Shown here: piece after piece, positions 48,729-59,127 of the stretch
Numbering within the stretch: position 1 is the stretch's first letter
Layout: the number at the start of each line of letters is the position of its first letter
Assembly (NCBI GenBank): GCA_000733355.1
Contig: JNVV01000005.1
Location: forward strand, 1,805,132-1,869,131
Length of the DNA stretch: 64,000 bases
Reading direction: 5' to 3'
From: Falciphora oryzae
Lineage: Eukaryota > Ascomycota > Sordariomycetes > Magnaporthales > Magnaporthaceae
The notes under the pieces: model-generated
What the model saw: the letters and a program-made list of their open reading frames with translations, nothing else
Told to the model about the DNA's origin: nothing
The model's database searches: none
Made by a program: the position numbers and the translations under genes

Positions 48729-49219
48729 GTTTCGCGTCGGCGTGTGTGTAAGAGAAGGAACGAGGGCTAGGAATAGAATGGAACAAGCGTGTATTAGTAT
48801 TTCAGGGGTTATCTCATCGCGTTCATCGTGGGCGCTGACCAGCCTAGCAGGCGACTTTTAATATGATTTCATGATCGGCCCTTCTCGCAAATGGATGCAG
48901 TTTGTTCCTGGAAATAGCCCGAACTCTTACCAGTTTTCCATGCTCGATCTGATCTTGAGCTTGCTTGACCCCACTGGCTTGCAGTGATTCCTGGCGTCTT
49001 ATTGGCGGGCAGTCCCCCTAGCAGGATCGTTGTATCACACCGCCTTTCGGCAGAATGAGATCGTATCCGCTTGCCCCACTGAAAAGTTTAGACTAGCAGC
49101 GCGGCGGGCGTGCTTCGCATTGAGAAAAAAATCGAAGCAATTGGAGTTCGCAGCCCACTCTCGTCGATTTGGCGCGACAGCCATCATCCGCATACACCAC
49201 ACCCTCTCAATTGGAAACC
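48729..49219. other. Spacer before ESF1
   Basis: 3' flank of the polyAsn gene and ESF1 promoter; no coding signal. The ESF1 frame is open upstream to an ATG at 49169. Confidence 0.45.
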
Positions 49220-49632
49220 ATGGGCAAACGCTCCAAGCCTAGCACCGAGGCTGGGCCCTCGGGGTCTGCCGGAAAGATTTCTGACCCCCGTTTCGCGAGC
49301 TTCGAGACAGACCCGCGCTTCAAGCTCCCATCAAAGCGATTGGCCAAGACGAAGCTCGACAAGCGCTTCTCGCGCATGCTGAAGGATGACGAGTTTACTG
49401 CGACATCCAAGGTCGATAGGTACGGTCGCAAGCTCAAGAGCGACTCCAAGAAAAAGGCTCTGGAGAGACTTTACGAGCCCGAGGATGAAGAGAGCGACGA
49501 CAGCGAGGGCGGGGACGGGCCGGAGGAGCTCAAAGTTGAAGACGACGAGGTGGTAAAACGCGAGCTTCGCGCAGCCGACAAAAAGTTCGACCCCGCGCGT
49601 GGCGGTGGCTTCGACACGTCCGATTCCGAGTC

Positions 49633-49669
<37 letters not shown>

Positions 49670-51439
49670 CCGGATGCCGAGGTGGACGAGAACGCGGGGG
49701 CTTCCATCCAGAGATTCCAAGACGAGCAGGCAGACGTGCCCCTGGGCGATGTGACAAACAGGATAGCCATCGTCAACATCGACTGGGACAACATCAAGTC
49801 GACAGATCTTTTCGCCGTTTTTTCCAGCTTTGTTCCACAGGGAGGCAGAATAATAAAGGTCTCGGTGTACCCCAGCGAGTTCGGCAAAGAAAGGATGGCG
49901 CAGGAGGAGCTTGAAGGTCCTCCAAAAGAGATCTTCAAGAAGTCGAGGGCTGAGGACCACGAAGAGGACAGTGAAAAGGATGACGACGAGGACGACGAGG
50001 ACGAGGATGAGAAGATTAAGGACGAGCTCCTAGAGGAGGGTGATGACCAGGACTTTGACAGCGATGCACTGAGGTCCTATCAGCTCGACAGGCTAAGGTA
50101 CTACTACGCAATCATGGAGTGTAGCGACGAGGCCACTGCCGAAACGATATACCGGGAGGTCGATGGGCGCGAGTATCTGGCCTCGTCCAACTTCCTGGAC
50201 CTGCGCTTCGTCCCCAACGACACCACATTCGATGACGAGTCCAGGGACGAGTGCACCGAAGTCCCGGCCGGCTACAAGCCCGTCGAATTCGTCACCGATG
50301 CGCTGCAGCACTCCAAGGTCAAGCTGACCTGGGACATGCACCCGGACGAGGTGGCACGCAAAGACTCGATCAACCGCGCCTTCAAAGGTAGCCGCAACGA
50401 CATTGCTGAGAACGACCTGCGTGCCTACCTGGCTAGCGACAGCGAGGGCGACGACGAGGGTGATCCGATCGAAGAGGTTGACGCTACCAAGGAGGACGAC
50501 GGTGCAGCCCCTGAAGCCGAGCCTAAGCTCTCCAAGAAGGAGCTGGCCCGCCGCAAGATGCGCGAGGCTCTGGGTCTCAAGGAGGAGACCTCAGGATCCT
50601 CCAAGAGCGGCAAGCCCTCGGGCCCGGTCGGAGAGATGCAGATCACCTTCACCCCGGCTCTCTCGGGCAAGGCCGCCGGCAAGGAGCCCCCGGATGAGAC
50701 TACAATCGAGAAATACGCTAGGAAGGAGCGCGAGCGCAAGGAGCAGAAGCGCGAGAAGGCCCGGGCAAGGCGCGAGGGTCGTGACCCCGACGCCGCTCCA
50801 GAAGCCACGGAGCAGCAGCCTGCCCCTCCGGAAGAGGATCTGGGCTTCGACGACCCCTTCTTCACGACCGAGAACCCGGACAAGGCGGCAACCAAGTCGT
50901 CGATCCGGAAGGAGGAGAGACTTAAGAAGCGCCAGGCCCGGGAGGCCGAGGAAAAGCAGAAGAGCGCCGAGCGGGCAAAGCTCGAGCTCCTCATGGAGGA
51001 CGATGCCGACGCGACTGCGGCATCTGGCGGTGGCGGTGCCAAGGGCATGAGCCACTTCGACATGAGCGAGATCTTAAAGGAGGAGAAGCGCAAGGGCAAA
51101 AAGCTAAAGGGGAAGAAGGCCAAGCAGCAGGCTGCCAAGGACGCCGAGAACGGCAAGAACCTGCTGCAGGAAGGGTTCGAGATGGACGTGGATGATGAGC
51201 GGTTCAAGGCCGTATTCGAGGATCACGAGTACGCCATCGACCCGTCAAACCCCAAGTTCAAGGCCACAAGCGGCATGAAGAAGCTGCTCGAGAAGGGGCG
51301 GAGCAAGAGGAGGCGAACTGATGAGGGGGATGCCGACAACGGCCCCTCAAAGGGGTCTAAGAAGGCCAAGGGGGCGGCAGGCTCGGGCGACCTCGCTGGG
51401 CTTGTGGAGTCGGTCAAGAGGGAGTCCAAAAAGCAGTAA
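49220..51439 (+). CDS. ESF1: Esf1, nucleolar pre-rRNA processing factor
   Basis: Single exon, 739 residues from ATG 49220 (MGKRSKPSTEAGPSGSAG); an in-frame ATG 17 codons upstream is less likely. Conserved motifs are ISDPRFASFETDPRFKLPSK, then KLDKRFSRMLKDDEF and VDRYGRKLKSDSKKKALERL. An acidic stretch with about 12 consecutive Asp at 138-149 follows, then NRIAIVNIDWDNIKSTDLFA (RRM-like fold start), LRYYYAIMECSDEATAETIY and LDLRFVPNDTTFDDESRDEC. Lys/Glu-rich coiled regions fill the C-terminal half. The NUC153 motif is at about 657-680 (DERFKAVFEDHEYAIDPSNP). Esf1 acts in the small-subunit processome for 18S rRNA maturation. Confidence 0.96.
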
Positions 51440-52293
51440 AGCTAAGCACTGGCGATGTTCTACAATTCTAATCGAGTTGATTCCAATTCTGCGTTTATGA
51501 CTCCGCCTTTCCAACCGTGTCTCTATCCACCCTACGACGCATGATTGCACCAGCGGCGGCATGCGGTCAAAGGCTACTAACTTTAAACACCATGCGAAGC
51601 TTTGTGCTCCGCGGCCGATTGTCAAGGTTGGGATGGGTACCCGTCGCGGCTCTTTATTGGCTCACTCTGGCGAGAATTATACTGGGTATCCCCAGGGGCT
51701 GCGCATCCTCCACTCACAAGGCAAGTTTCGATTTGGCCATGTCTTGATCGTGGGCATCTGTGACCATGTGCTACCCTGATGAGTCTTGGCTTGGTCGTAT
51801 AATAAATAGCTCACAGCTAGTCGGCCTTGTGCGGCTTTAGTATGGCATGGTCTATACTCCCCTTCCGGTCCTTCTCGGGCCCCTGGCCCGCTGCTAGACG
51901 AGAGCCTTGGGAGGGCTGCTTACTGAGCTCCACATGGAGGACAAGCGGTGCTCGAAAAACGTCAATGGTTACTCTTCGATCGCCGCCTGTGTTTCGGCAG
52001 TTATAGGCAACGTTAACTACCAATGATTTCGCCTAATAGTATGTTTTTGTCTGGCGGACAAGATCTGTGCCAGGGTGCCGACTTCAGGTCGTTCCCAACA
52101 GCCTTGGGCACACATGCCCATTCGTTCGCGGGGATAAAAGGCCATGTAGGAAAGTCCGCTTTGGCTTCTGCTAGAGTCCCCTCGGTGATGCCAACCTGAA
52201 TGTCCATGGACAGGCCTGAGCTTGACTTCTCGAGTGCCCGCTCGGTTCCCTTTGGCAGATGTTGCCTCAAAGTTGGCACTTACACAACTAAGC
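51440..52293. other. Intergenic, 0.85 kb
   Basis: No gene seen. ESF1 3' flank and promoter of the secreted protein at 52.3 kb. Confidence 0.4.
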
Positions 52294-53196
52294 ATGGCGG
52301 TGCTCGTCATCATCCTCTCGGTCCTCTTCGCGTTCGCGGTAGGCACCCCCTTCTATCGGCTCGCCTCAAAACAACGAGCCGATACACGCAGACATTGCAC
52401 TGCGCATGCATCCTTACTAAAAGCGTTTTATCGACACACATTGCTCTAGGCTTCAGCCCCCGCCGCTCTCGATGGCTACGGGATATACAACCAGACCTGG
52501 GTGGCCGAGGTGCGGCCGCAGGGGGAAGTGGTGGAGCTCAACGGGACGATCCAGCAGGTGCACGCGCAGCTCCTGAAGCTGAACCCCAACTACAACGTCG
52601 ACTTCAACATCAACATGGAGGGGCTGCACCGGGTCCACGAAGGCTGGACCATGTTCTGCATCAACGCGGGGTGCCCGTCGACGACCACGACGACCACGAC
52701 GTCGTCGTCCCAGCTGCTCCAGGACGACAGGGTCTACACGTTCCGCGGGTTCGTGCAGACAAAGTGCCTGCACCACGACTCGCTGGCGCGCATGAAGGCC
52801 ATTGACGAGGGGGTGTGGTATCTCCGGAACGTGAGGGACGCGAAGCCCAAGAACGGGCCCGGGCCAAACAACTGCGGGCGCGTGAGCTGCAGCTGGGCGG
52901 CTGGGATATACTGGTGCAACGATGTGAGTTTTTCCGCGTCCATGAGTTGTAGCGAGAAAAGCCCAAAGCTGATCTGTGTTTCCCGCGCCCGACACGTCTA
53001 GCATACTAGCGAGCTCGAGGTCTTCGAGTTCAACACCATCGCCGACGGGGCCCACTGGGCCGCACACATGTGCCAGTTTCACCCGCCCGGGGTCGAGGTT
53101 GTCAAGTGGGGTGGTGGTATGGCGCTCCATGTGGACAACTGGAGAGTCGTGGTTGTACATGACCCCAGCGATGGCTGCGACGTACCCAAAGAGTAG
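52294..53196 (+). CDS. Secreted protein with C-terminal CND motif, unknown function
   Basis: Three exons, 52294-52338, 52450-52923 and 53002-53196, 237 residues, all phase 0. Exon 1 encodes only the signal peptide core (MAVLVIILSVLFAFA). The mature protein begins near SAPAALDGYGIYNQ. A Thr/Ser run (TTTTTTTSSS) follows the NAGCPS segment. The C-terminal half has CLHHDSLARMKAIDEGVWYL, then CGRVSCSWAAGIYWCNDHTS, FNTIADGAHWAAHMC and ALHVDNWRVVVV. The pattern CSxxxxIxxCND...IADG...C...DNWxVxV is found in a widespread group of fungal secreted proteins, many from plant- or insect-associated species; I know no enzymatic role. Eight or more mature cysteines predict several disulphides. Confidence 0.8.
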
Positions 53197-53856
53197 AGGG
53201 GAGGAGAGGGCTTGAGTGGTTAAATTGTCCTTGTATGGCGGTCCTCACAGCTGGAAACCTGCACACTCTTACACCTCGTGCTCCACATTCTCTTCTTTGC
53301 GGCTCTTAAAAAAAGACCAGACTTGGTTCCTCTTTTTCTGCTCCCCAGGTTGTCAATAAAAAGTGCATCTTCTGATATCTATTCCTCTCTCAAATCGTGC
53401 ACAGGCTGACCACTGCACGATGCAGGCCAAGCATCACCATCCCAGCGGGGCGGGATTTGCCAAGAGGCTAAACGAGGGAGTATGAGCAAGTTAACGGCCT
53501 CAATCTCGCGCCATATTGGTCGATGGCCCTGACAGCAGACACCTGCCACCTGGTTCGGTGCATCCACATCCATCTGTTGCTAGGCAGGTATACTGTTGTA
53601 TGCAATTGACCTGGGCTTGTAATGTCTGGCCAAGAGGCCACGCCGGGGGTAACTGTCCGTAGATGGTGCCTTGCGTCTGACCAGCTGCAACAGTAGCAGC
53701 TCTTCCTCAATATTGATAAGGAAGCATGTAGCCCAGCCATCCAAGCACAGCTGCTTCTCCGACAGCATCTCGCAATCCTGCCTGGGCCACTGGGCTGTGA
53801 GAGAAGGTAGTTGGCCCTCTAAATAACCTCCTCCCGGGGGTTACAATAGCGCCACC
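53197..53856. other. Spacer before the ferric reductase
   Basis: No coding signal; ferric-reductase promoter on the right. Confidence 0.4.
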
Positions 53857-56395
53857 ATGGCATCTCCGGCCCGCTACTCACCATGGCTGCCCTTCCTCCT
53901 CCTCGCCCCAAATTTCGTACCTCCAGCCCTCGCGGACGGCACGGGCATGATCGGCTGGGGCAGGGCTATGTACCGTCCCCCCTGCGCCTTTGCGTGCCGC
54001 AACGTGATCCGCAACTGCAAGCTCCTCTGCACCCCTCCGCCCGGCGGCAGGAACTACGGCTCGGTGCACTCGCCCAACTGGACGCCGCCCGGGTGCTTCA
54101 CGACGGACCGGGCGTTCCTGCGCACCATGGCGCTCTGCATCGACAACTACTGCCCCGCCACGGACAGGCCGCCCGCCAGCGTGCTCGAGGACTACTGGGC
54201 CTCACACCTGGGCGTCCCTACTATCGGGGACTACACCTGGGTGCCCGCCGTCACGTACACCGAGGCTCGGCTGGCGGCGCGAGCGGAGGAGAGGGATGCG
54301 GCGGCGCGCCGGGGCAACGAGACTTCGTCGGCGGGGCACGGGGGCAACAACAGCACTGCTGGGGGTGGCGGCGGCCACGCGCGGCTCAAGGCGAGACATC
54401 ACTCCGAGCCCGCCTCGGGGGTCGGGGCGGGCGGGAACGCGACCACGTTCGGCAGCGCGCTGCCGACCATCGAGGCGAGGCAGCCTCTGAACGTGACGAG
54501 CTTCGTCATGTACGAGGACTGGCTGGAGCTGTACAACGGGGCGAAGCTGTTCGAGACCAACGAAATCGGACACTCAAACTCGACGTAAGTTTAACTTATG
54601 ATATGGGCTTTGTGCGAAGTGATCAGAGGAAGCTGACAGAAACTCACTTTGTGGGAATCGCAGCATCGGCATCCTCCTTGTCGCCCTCTTCGCCCCGGTC
54701 CTCCTATCGCTCCTCCGCTTCCTCCCCGGCCTTGCGCGCAGCCGCACCTGGACGTGGCTCAACTGCATGGCCAACCACCCGGCGGCGCTGGGCCGGCGCC
54801 ACCGGCAGCCGCGGGGCGGCGCGTGGGCGCTGGGGGGCGCGACGGTGCCGACGCGGGGCCAGCTGCTGTACATCCTGCTGATCAGCTTCCTCAACACCAT
54901 CCTCCTGCTTGCACCCTATTATTACGTCCACCCCAACTCGACGTACCCGACGCGGCGCAACCAGGACCTGGCCACCGTCGGCAACCGCGCGGGCAGCATG
55001 GCCATGGGCAACGTGGCGGCGCTGTTTGTCTTCTCGGCGCGCAACAGCGTCCTGCTCTGGCTGACGGACTGGCACCACGCCACGTTTCTGCTGCTGCACC
55101 ACTGGCTCGGCTACTGGGCCGTCGCGCTGACGGTCGTGCACTCGGCGCTGCTGCTGGCCACGTACGTCGAGTACGGCGACTACTCCATGGAGATGGCGCG
55201 CCTGTATTGGCAGTGGGGAATCGTGGGCACCGTCGCTGCCGTCGCGATGCTGCCGGCCAGCGTGCCGGCGCTGCGGAGGGCGGCGTACGAGGTCTTCCTG
55301 CCGCTGCACCACATGTTTACTGTGTTGTTCCTGGTCGGGTACTACTACCATATTTGGTATCTGTACGAGTACAACTGGGGCTACGAGATCTGGGTGTGGT
55401 TCGCCGTCGGCGTCTGGGGTTTCGACAGGATCGTGAGGCTGGCGAGGATGGCGCGCAACGGGCTCCGCACGGCGACAGTGTCGGCCGTCGAGGGGTCCGG
55501 GGGCGAGTACCTCCGGATCGAGGTGGATGGGGTGCGCGCTGAGGGTGTCGTGTACCTGTGCTTCCCGACGCTGCGCTGGATGTTCTGGGAGAACCACCCC
55601 TTTTCTGTCGTTTCGTCGTTTGTGGCCACGGGTAGTGAAACTGAGGAGATGGGAACAAAGGGCGAGCGCGATGGCGGTGGTAGCGCGGTGACGCAACAGC
55701 AGCGTCAGCAGCAGCCACAGAGCGCAACAGTAGGGGAGAAGCCGGCCAGCGACGACGTCGTGAAAGGAGCGCGCGGGACGTCCCCATCTCCATCGGCATC
55801 ATCGCCATCTCCGTCTCCAGCGCCGTCGGGATCCAACGTCGCACACCGTCACCACCGGCCACGGGCCACCTTCATCGTCCGCACCCGCAACGGCGTCACG
55901 GGCCGTCTAGCAGCGCGCCTCGCCTCGTCGCCAAACACCCAAACAGTGCATCTGCCGGTGCTGGTCGAGGGCTCGTACCGCTACGCCGCGTCCGACGAGG
56001 CGCGTCTGCGGGGATGCGAGGCGCTGCTGTGCATCGCGGGCGGCGTGGGCGTGACGGCGCTGCTGCCCCTGCTGCGGTCGTTCGCTGCCACGACCAAACC
56101 AACGGTTGCAGCCCGCCTCGTCTGGGGCGTGCGCGACGGCAGCCTCCCCGCGGCACTGGCCGGGCAGCTGGATGAATTGCGGGCGGCGGGGGGCGTGGTC
56201 ATCGAGCCGAGCGTCGGGGCCAGGGTGGATGTGCGGGCAGTGCTGCAGGACGAGATGGGGGCGGGGCGGGGGCCGCTGGGCGTTGTGGTGTGCGGGCCCC
56301 CGGGGATGGCCGACGATGTGCGCGCGGCGGTGGCCGAGCTGGGGAGGAGCGGGAGACGGGCGGTTGCGTTTGTCGATGAGGCTTTCGGGTGGTAA
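53857..56395 (+). CDS. Ferric reductase-like transmembrane flavocytochrome (FRE family)
   Basis: Two exons, 53857-54584 and 54664-56395, 819 residues in phase. Signal peptide at 1-26, then an extracellular N-terminal domain of about 220 residues with several cysteines (CAFACRNVIRNCKLLC) and N-glycosylation sites. The first membrane segment (GILLVALFAPVLLSLL) starts exon 2. The ferric-reductase core has WHHATFLLLHHWLGYW and LPLHHMFTVLFLVGYYYHIW, whose His pairs coordinate two b-type haems. The FAD site is HPFSVVSSF at about 553, and the NADPH site CIAGGVGVTALLPLLR plus VVVCGPPGM. A disordered insert of about 80 residues, Ser/Pro/Gln-rich, separates the FAD motif from the NADPH part. It reduces Fe(III) or Cu(II) outside the cell for high-affinity uptake. 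No permease or multicopper oxidase is adjacent. Confidence 0.94.
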
Positions 56396-56566
56396 AAGAT
56401 AATCGTACGTCTGCAATCGACTCTCGATATCGTCACATTTGTGTCCTTTGTTTTTGTACTTTGCGTTTCCGTGATCTTCGTGGACATCTGAGTTTGCCCC
56501 TCCCATATAATACCCGCAGTGTTGCAAATGGAGCATCGGATCACATCCAGTAATTCCAGATATCCG
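56396..56566. other. Spacer between ferric reductase and tRNA-Gly
   Basis: 3' flank of the ferric reductase gene; nothing else seen. Confidence 0.4.
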
Positions 56567-56637
56567 GCGTGTGTGGTTTAAGGGTAAAATCCATCGTTGC
56601 CATCGATGGGCTCCCGGTTCGAGTCCGGGCACACGCA
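56567..56637 (+). tRNA. tRNA-Gly (anticodon GCC), intronless
   Basis: 71 nt. The acceptor arms GCGTGTG and CACACGC pair over seven bases with discriminator A. The anticodon arm is CCATCG/CGATGG around loop TTGCCAT, giving GCC. The T arm CCCGG/CCGGG surrounds TTCGAGT. Internal Pol III promoters are present: A box TGGTTTAAGGG (56574-56584) and B box GGTTCGAGTCC (56616-56626). The GCC anticodon reads GGC/GGU, the preferred Gly codons in this GC-rich genome. Confidence 0.96.
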
Positions 56638-56668
56638 AGTCACTGGCGAGCTGCGGTGTGCGTTCGAC

Positions 56669-56673
56669 TTTTT
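56669..56673 (+). terminator. Pol III terminator of tRNA-Gly
   Basis: T5 run 31 bases after the tRNA end, with back-up runs T5 (56677-56681) and T8 (56691-56698). Confidence 0.75.
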
Positions 56674-56735
56674 GCCTTTTTGCTTTTGCCTTTTTTTTGC
56701 TTATCATTTACTCTGTCGCGTGTTGCTTACTTACC

Positions 56736-56759
56736 TTTTTTTTTTTTTTTTTTTTTTTT
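56736..56759. repeat. T24 homopolymer tract
   Basis: Uninterrupted run of about 24 T downstream of tRNA-Gly. Its length is prone to slippage and sequencing error. It resembles the poly(A/T) end left by retroposition, but no element is attached. Confidence 0.8.
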
Positions 56760-57765
56760 CCCTTACATTGATCGCATTTGAAGCCTCACTCGTGTCTCTC
56801 TAGCCAAGAAGCTGTCGGGCCGGAGTCCCGGGCAAAGAAATCGACCCATGCCTTTTCAAGTGATGTCTCGCGCCTTTTTGGTTTGGTGTTTTTGTCCCAG
56901 CTGACGTCAGCCCAGTTGATGGCGCCTCCAGATAATATCTTGGCGTGTTCAGTGTGCCCGAGAGAAGGGTAAAGCCTCGGTCCGGCACATGATAGCTGTC
57001 ATTACGATAGCTATTGTATGAGTTATTCCGGGTGCTGCTCCCGCCTCTCACAATAGCAAGGAATCACAGCCTCGACACTCACACCAGTCACGGTAATATG
57101 AACAGCAGCACAGCACTTGAAAACGTCCAGCGTTTGATCTGACGATAGCAGAATAGACACACTGAGCTAGACATAGGATTTCGTAAGCAGAAACATGACT
57201 GCGGCCTCAGTTACGCAGACGGCATCGGGGGAACATCGAGATTCCTTTCTCGACTCGTTTCCGCTCTGATTACTACCTGGAGGCAAGTTTGGCGGGTTTT
57301 CCGGTGCCGAAACAAGCTAGCGCCGGCCGGGAATACCGAAAAGCGAGAAAGGATCGAATGCAAAAACAGCGAAGACTGCTCTTCCCAACAAATGGCTACC
57401 TACCAACCTAGGCAGCTTGCGCTGATCTTGATGCGCAAAGGATCCAGCTAGAGCAAGCAGCTGCCGCAATAGTGGTCTGATATGGGGGTGATAGCGGGCT
57501 GAGGTGGGGTTACTGCAAGCCTAGATGCCGAGGCATGGAGGCGAAAGACACCAAAGTTGGATGTTTACCGGCGGCATGCAGCCACACCACTGGCCAAGAG
57601 TGAGACGGCGGGCGGGCTGGATTAGTATATGGATGACTCGTGAGGGCGTGGTCGCTGTCTTCCGCCGGTTTTCTTGGTTCACAACCTGTCTCAAAGGAAA
57701 CCTCCAAACTACGCACTCATCAACGAGAATAATCATAGAGCAAACACAACCCGCGCGGAAACACA
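56760..57765. other. Intergenic, 1 kb
   Basis: No gene seen; methyltransferase promoter on the right. Confidence 0.4.
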
Positions 57766-58593
57766 ATGGCGGACAACGAATCCAAGACCAACTACACCAT
57801 GGGGTACTCTTCAGCGGTCGTGGCAAGCCATGCGGCGCGCACAATCTACTCGGATGCCGCATTCGTGCTGCCACACATCAAGGAGACCGATCGGATAATG
57901 GACGTTGGCTGTGGACCGGGCACTATCACACTAGGGTTCGCTGGCCTGGTGCCCGAGGGCGAGGTGGTCGGAATCGACGTATCCGACGAGGTCCTGGAGC
58001 AGGCAGAGAAAAACCGGGCACTGGCCGACGATGCCGCCAACGTCTCCTTCCGCCGGGGCGACGTGGTCAAGGGCCTCTCGGACATCCCGGACGAGTCCTT
58101 CGACGTCGTCTTCGCCTCGCAGGTGTTCCCGCACCTCGCGACGCCGGAGCTGCGCACCGCCGCCATGAGCGAGATGCGCCGCGTCCTGCGCACAGGCGGC
58201 GTGCTCGCCACGCGCACCATCGTCGACGCGCACTGGCTGCCGCGGTCCTGCAACCTCGACGAGCTCTTCACGAAGCGCATGGCCCGCGGCGTGGGCGCCA
58301 ACGCCGACGAGTTCAACGGCTGCCTGATGCCGGCGCTCTACCGCGCCGCCGGCTTCGAGAACTTTACCGTGAGCGCGGGCACGACTGTCTGGGCAACGGC
58401 CGAGGAGAGGAAGTGGCATGCCGACCGCAACGCGGCCCGCCTGGCCGAAGGGGACGCCTTCAGGGCTAGCTGGCTGGCGAGTGGCCTGACGGAGAGCGAC
58501 ATCGAGGAGTCGAAGAAGGCGTTGCAGGCGTGGGCAGAAACGGAGGATGCGTGGTACATTGGTGTTCAGGCCGACATGCTGGGATGGAAATAG
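57766..58593 (+). CDS. SAM-dependent methyltransferase (class I, UbiE/COQ5-like)
   Basis: Single exon, 275 residues from ATG 57766. Motif I is IMDVGCGPGTITLGFA at about 44-59, motif II is VVGIDVSDEVLEQAE with Asp71 binding the SAM ribose, and the middle motifs are VSFRRGDVVKGL and DVVFASQVFPHL. LRTAAMSEMRRVLRTGGVLA is the post-motif helix and strand of Methyltransf_11/25 domains. The C-terminal part (WLPRSCNLDELFTKRM, MPALYRAAGFENF) is variable and forms the substrate lid. There is no presequence, so it is unlikely to be mitochondrial Coq5 itself. Related stand-alone fungal enzymes methylate small molecules; substrate unknown. No biosynthetic backbone gene is nearby. Confidence 0.9.
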   Translation: MADNESKTNYTMGYSSAVVASHAARTIYSDAAFVLPHIKETDRIMDVGCGPGTITLGFAGLVPEGEVVGIDVSDEVLEQAEKNRALADDAANVSFRRGDVVKGLSDIPDESFDVVFASQVFPHLATPELRTAAMSEMRRVLRTGGVLATRTIVDAHWLPRSCNLDELFTKRMARGVGANADEFNGCLMPALYRAAGFENFTVSAGTTVWATAEERKWHADRNAARLAEGDAFRASWLASGLTESDIEESKKALQAWAETEDAWYIGVQADMLGWK

Positions 58594-59127
58594 GTCCGTC
58601 AGTACGAGAGATTGTTCCCTCTTGAACAGCTGAACAGCAACTGTGCACCCCCCCAGCATGTGAGGTCATTAGCCGCACACTTTAAATCCTTGCGGGTTAG
58701 TGTGGCGTTGAGGACGTGGCGTCAATTCGATTGTGGCCAATCATAACAACCCCTCTTTCCAAATTTTTTTTTTTCTCTTCTGGTGGGTCCTCGAGGAACG
58801 GCAGGGGGCGGGCACCGATTGATGGAGATGGCAGAAAAAAAAAAAAAATTCGGAGCTCGAGGCGCATTGGAGCTCCTCGCGACCGCCTCTGCTTTCCGCG
58901 GTCTTGCATTTTTCAGCATTGAATTTTGGGGATGGGACATTGCTGCGCCAAATCAACCCTCAGAACACCACGTCTTCTTTTACTCCTCTCTAGTTAAAGT
59001 ACATATTCTCTATTCTAATGCCGTTTTAGACTTTTCCTCTTTTTCCCCGCTCGCCACCGCTGGAGCTGCTGCGTGCGCCCGCCTTTCCCCGCGTTCGCTC
59101 GCGTGATCGTTTCGTTTCCTCGTTGAG
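58594..59127. other. Spacer before RPO41
   Basis: Contains a T10 run near 58764 and an A14 run at about 58835-58848. RPO41 promoter; the 100 bases before the start are CT-rich. No coding signal. Confidence 0.45.

Noticed and set aside
56736..56759. T24 run as the tail of a retroposed element
   Set aside because: No target-site duplication, no body of an element and no Pol III promoter attached other than the complete tRNA gene upstream.
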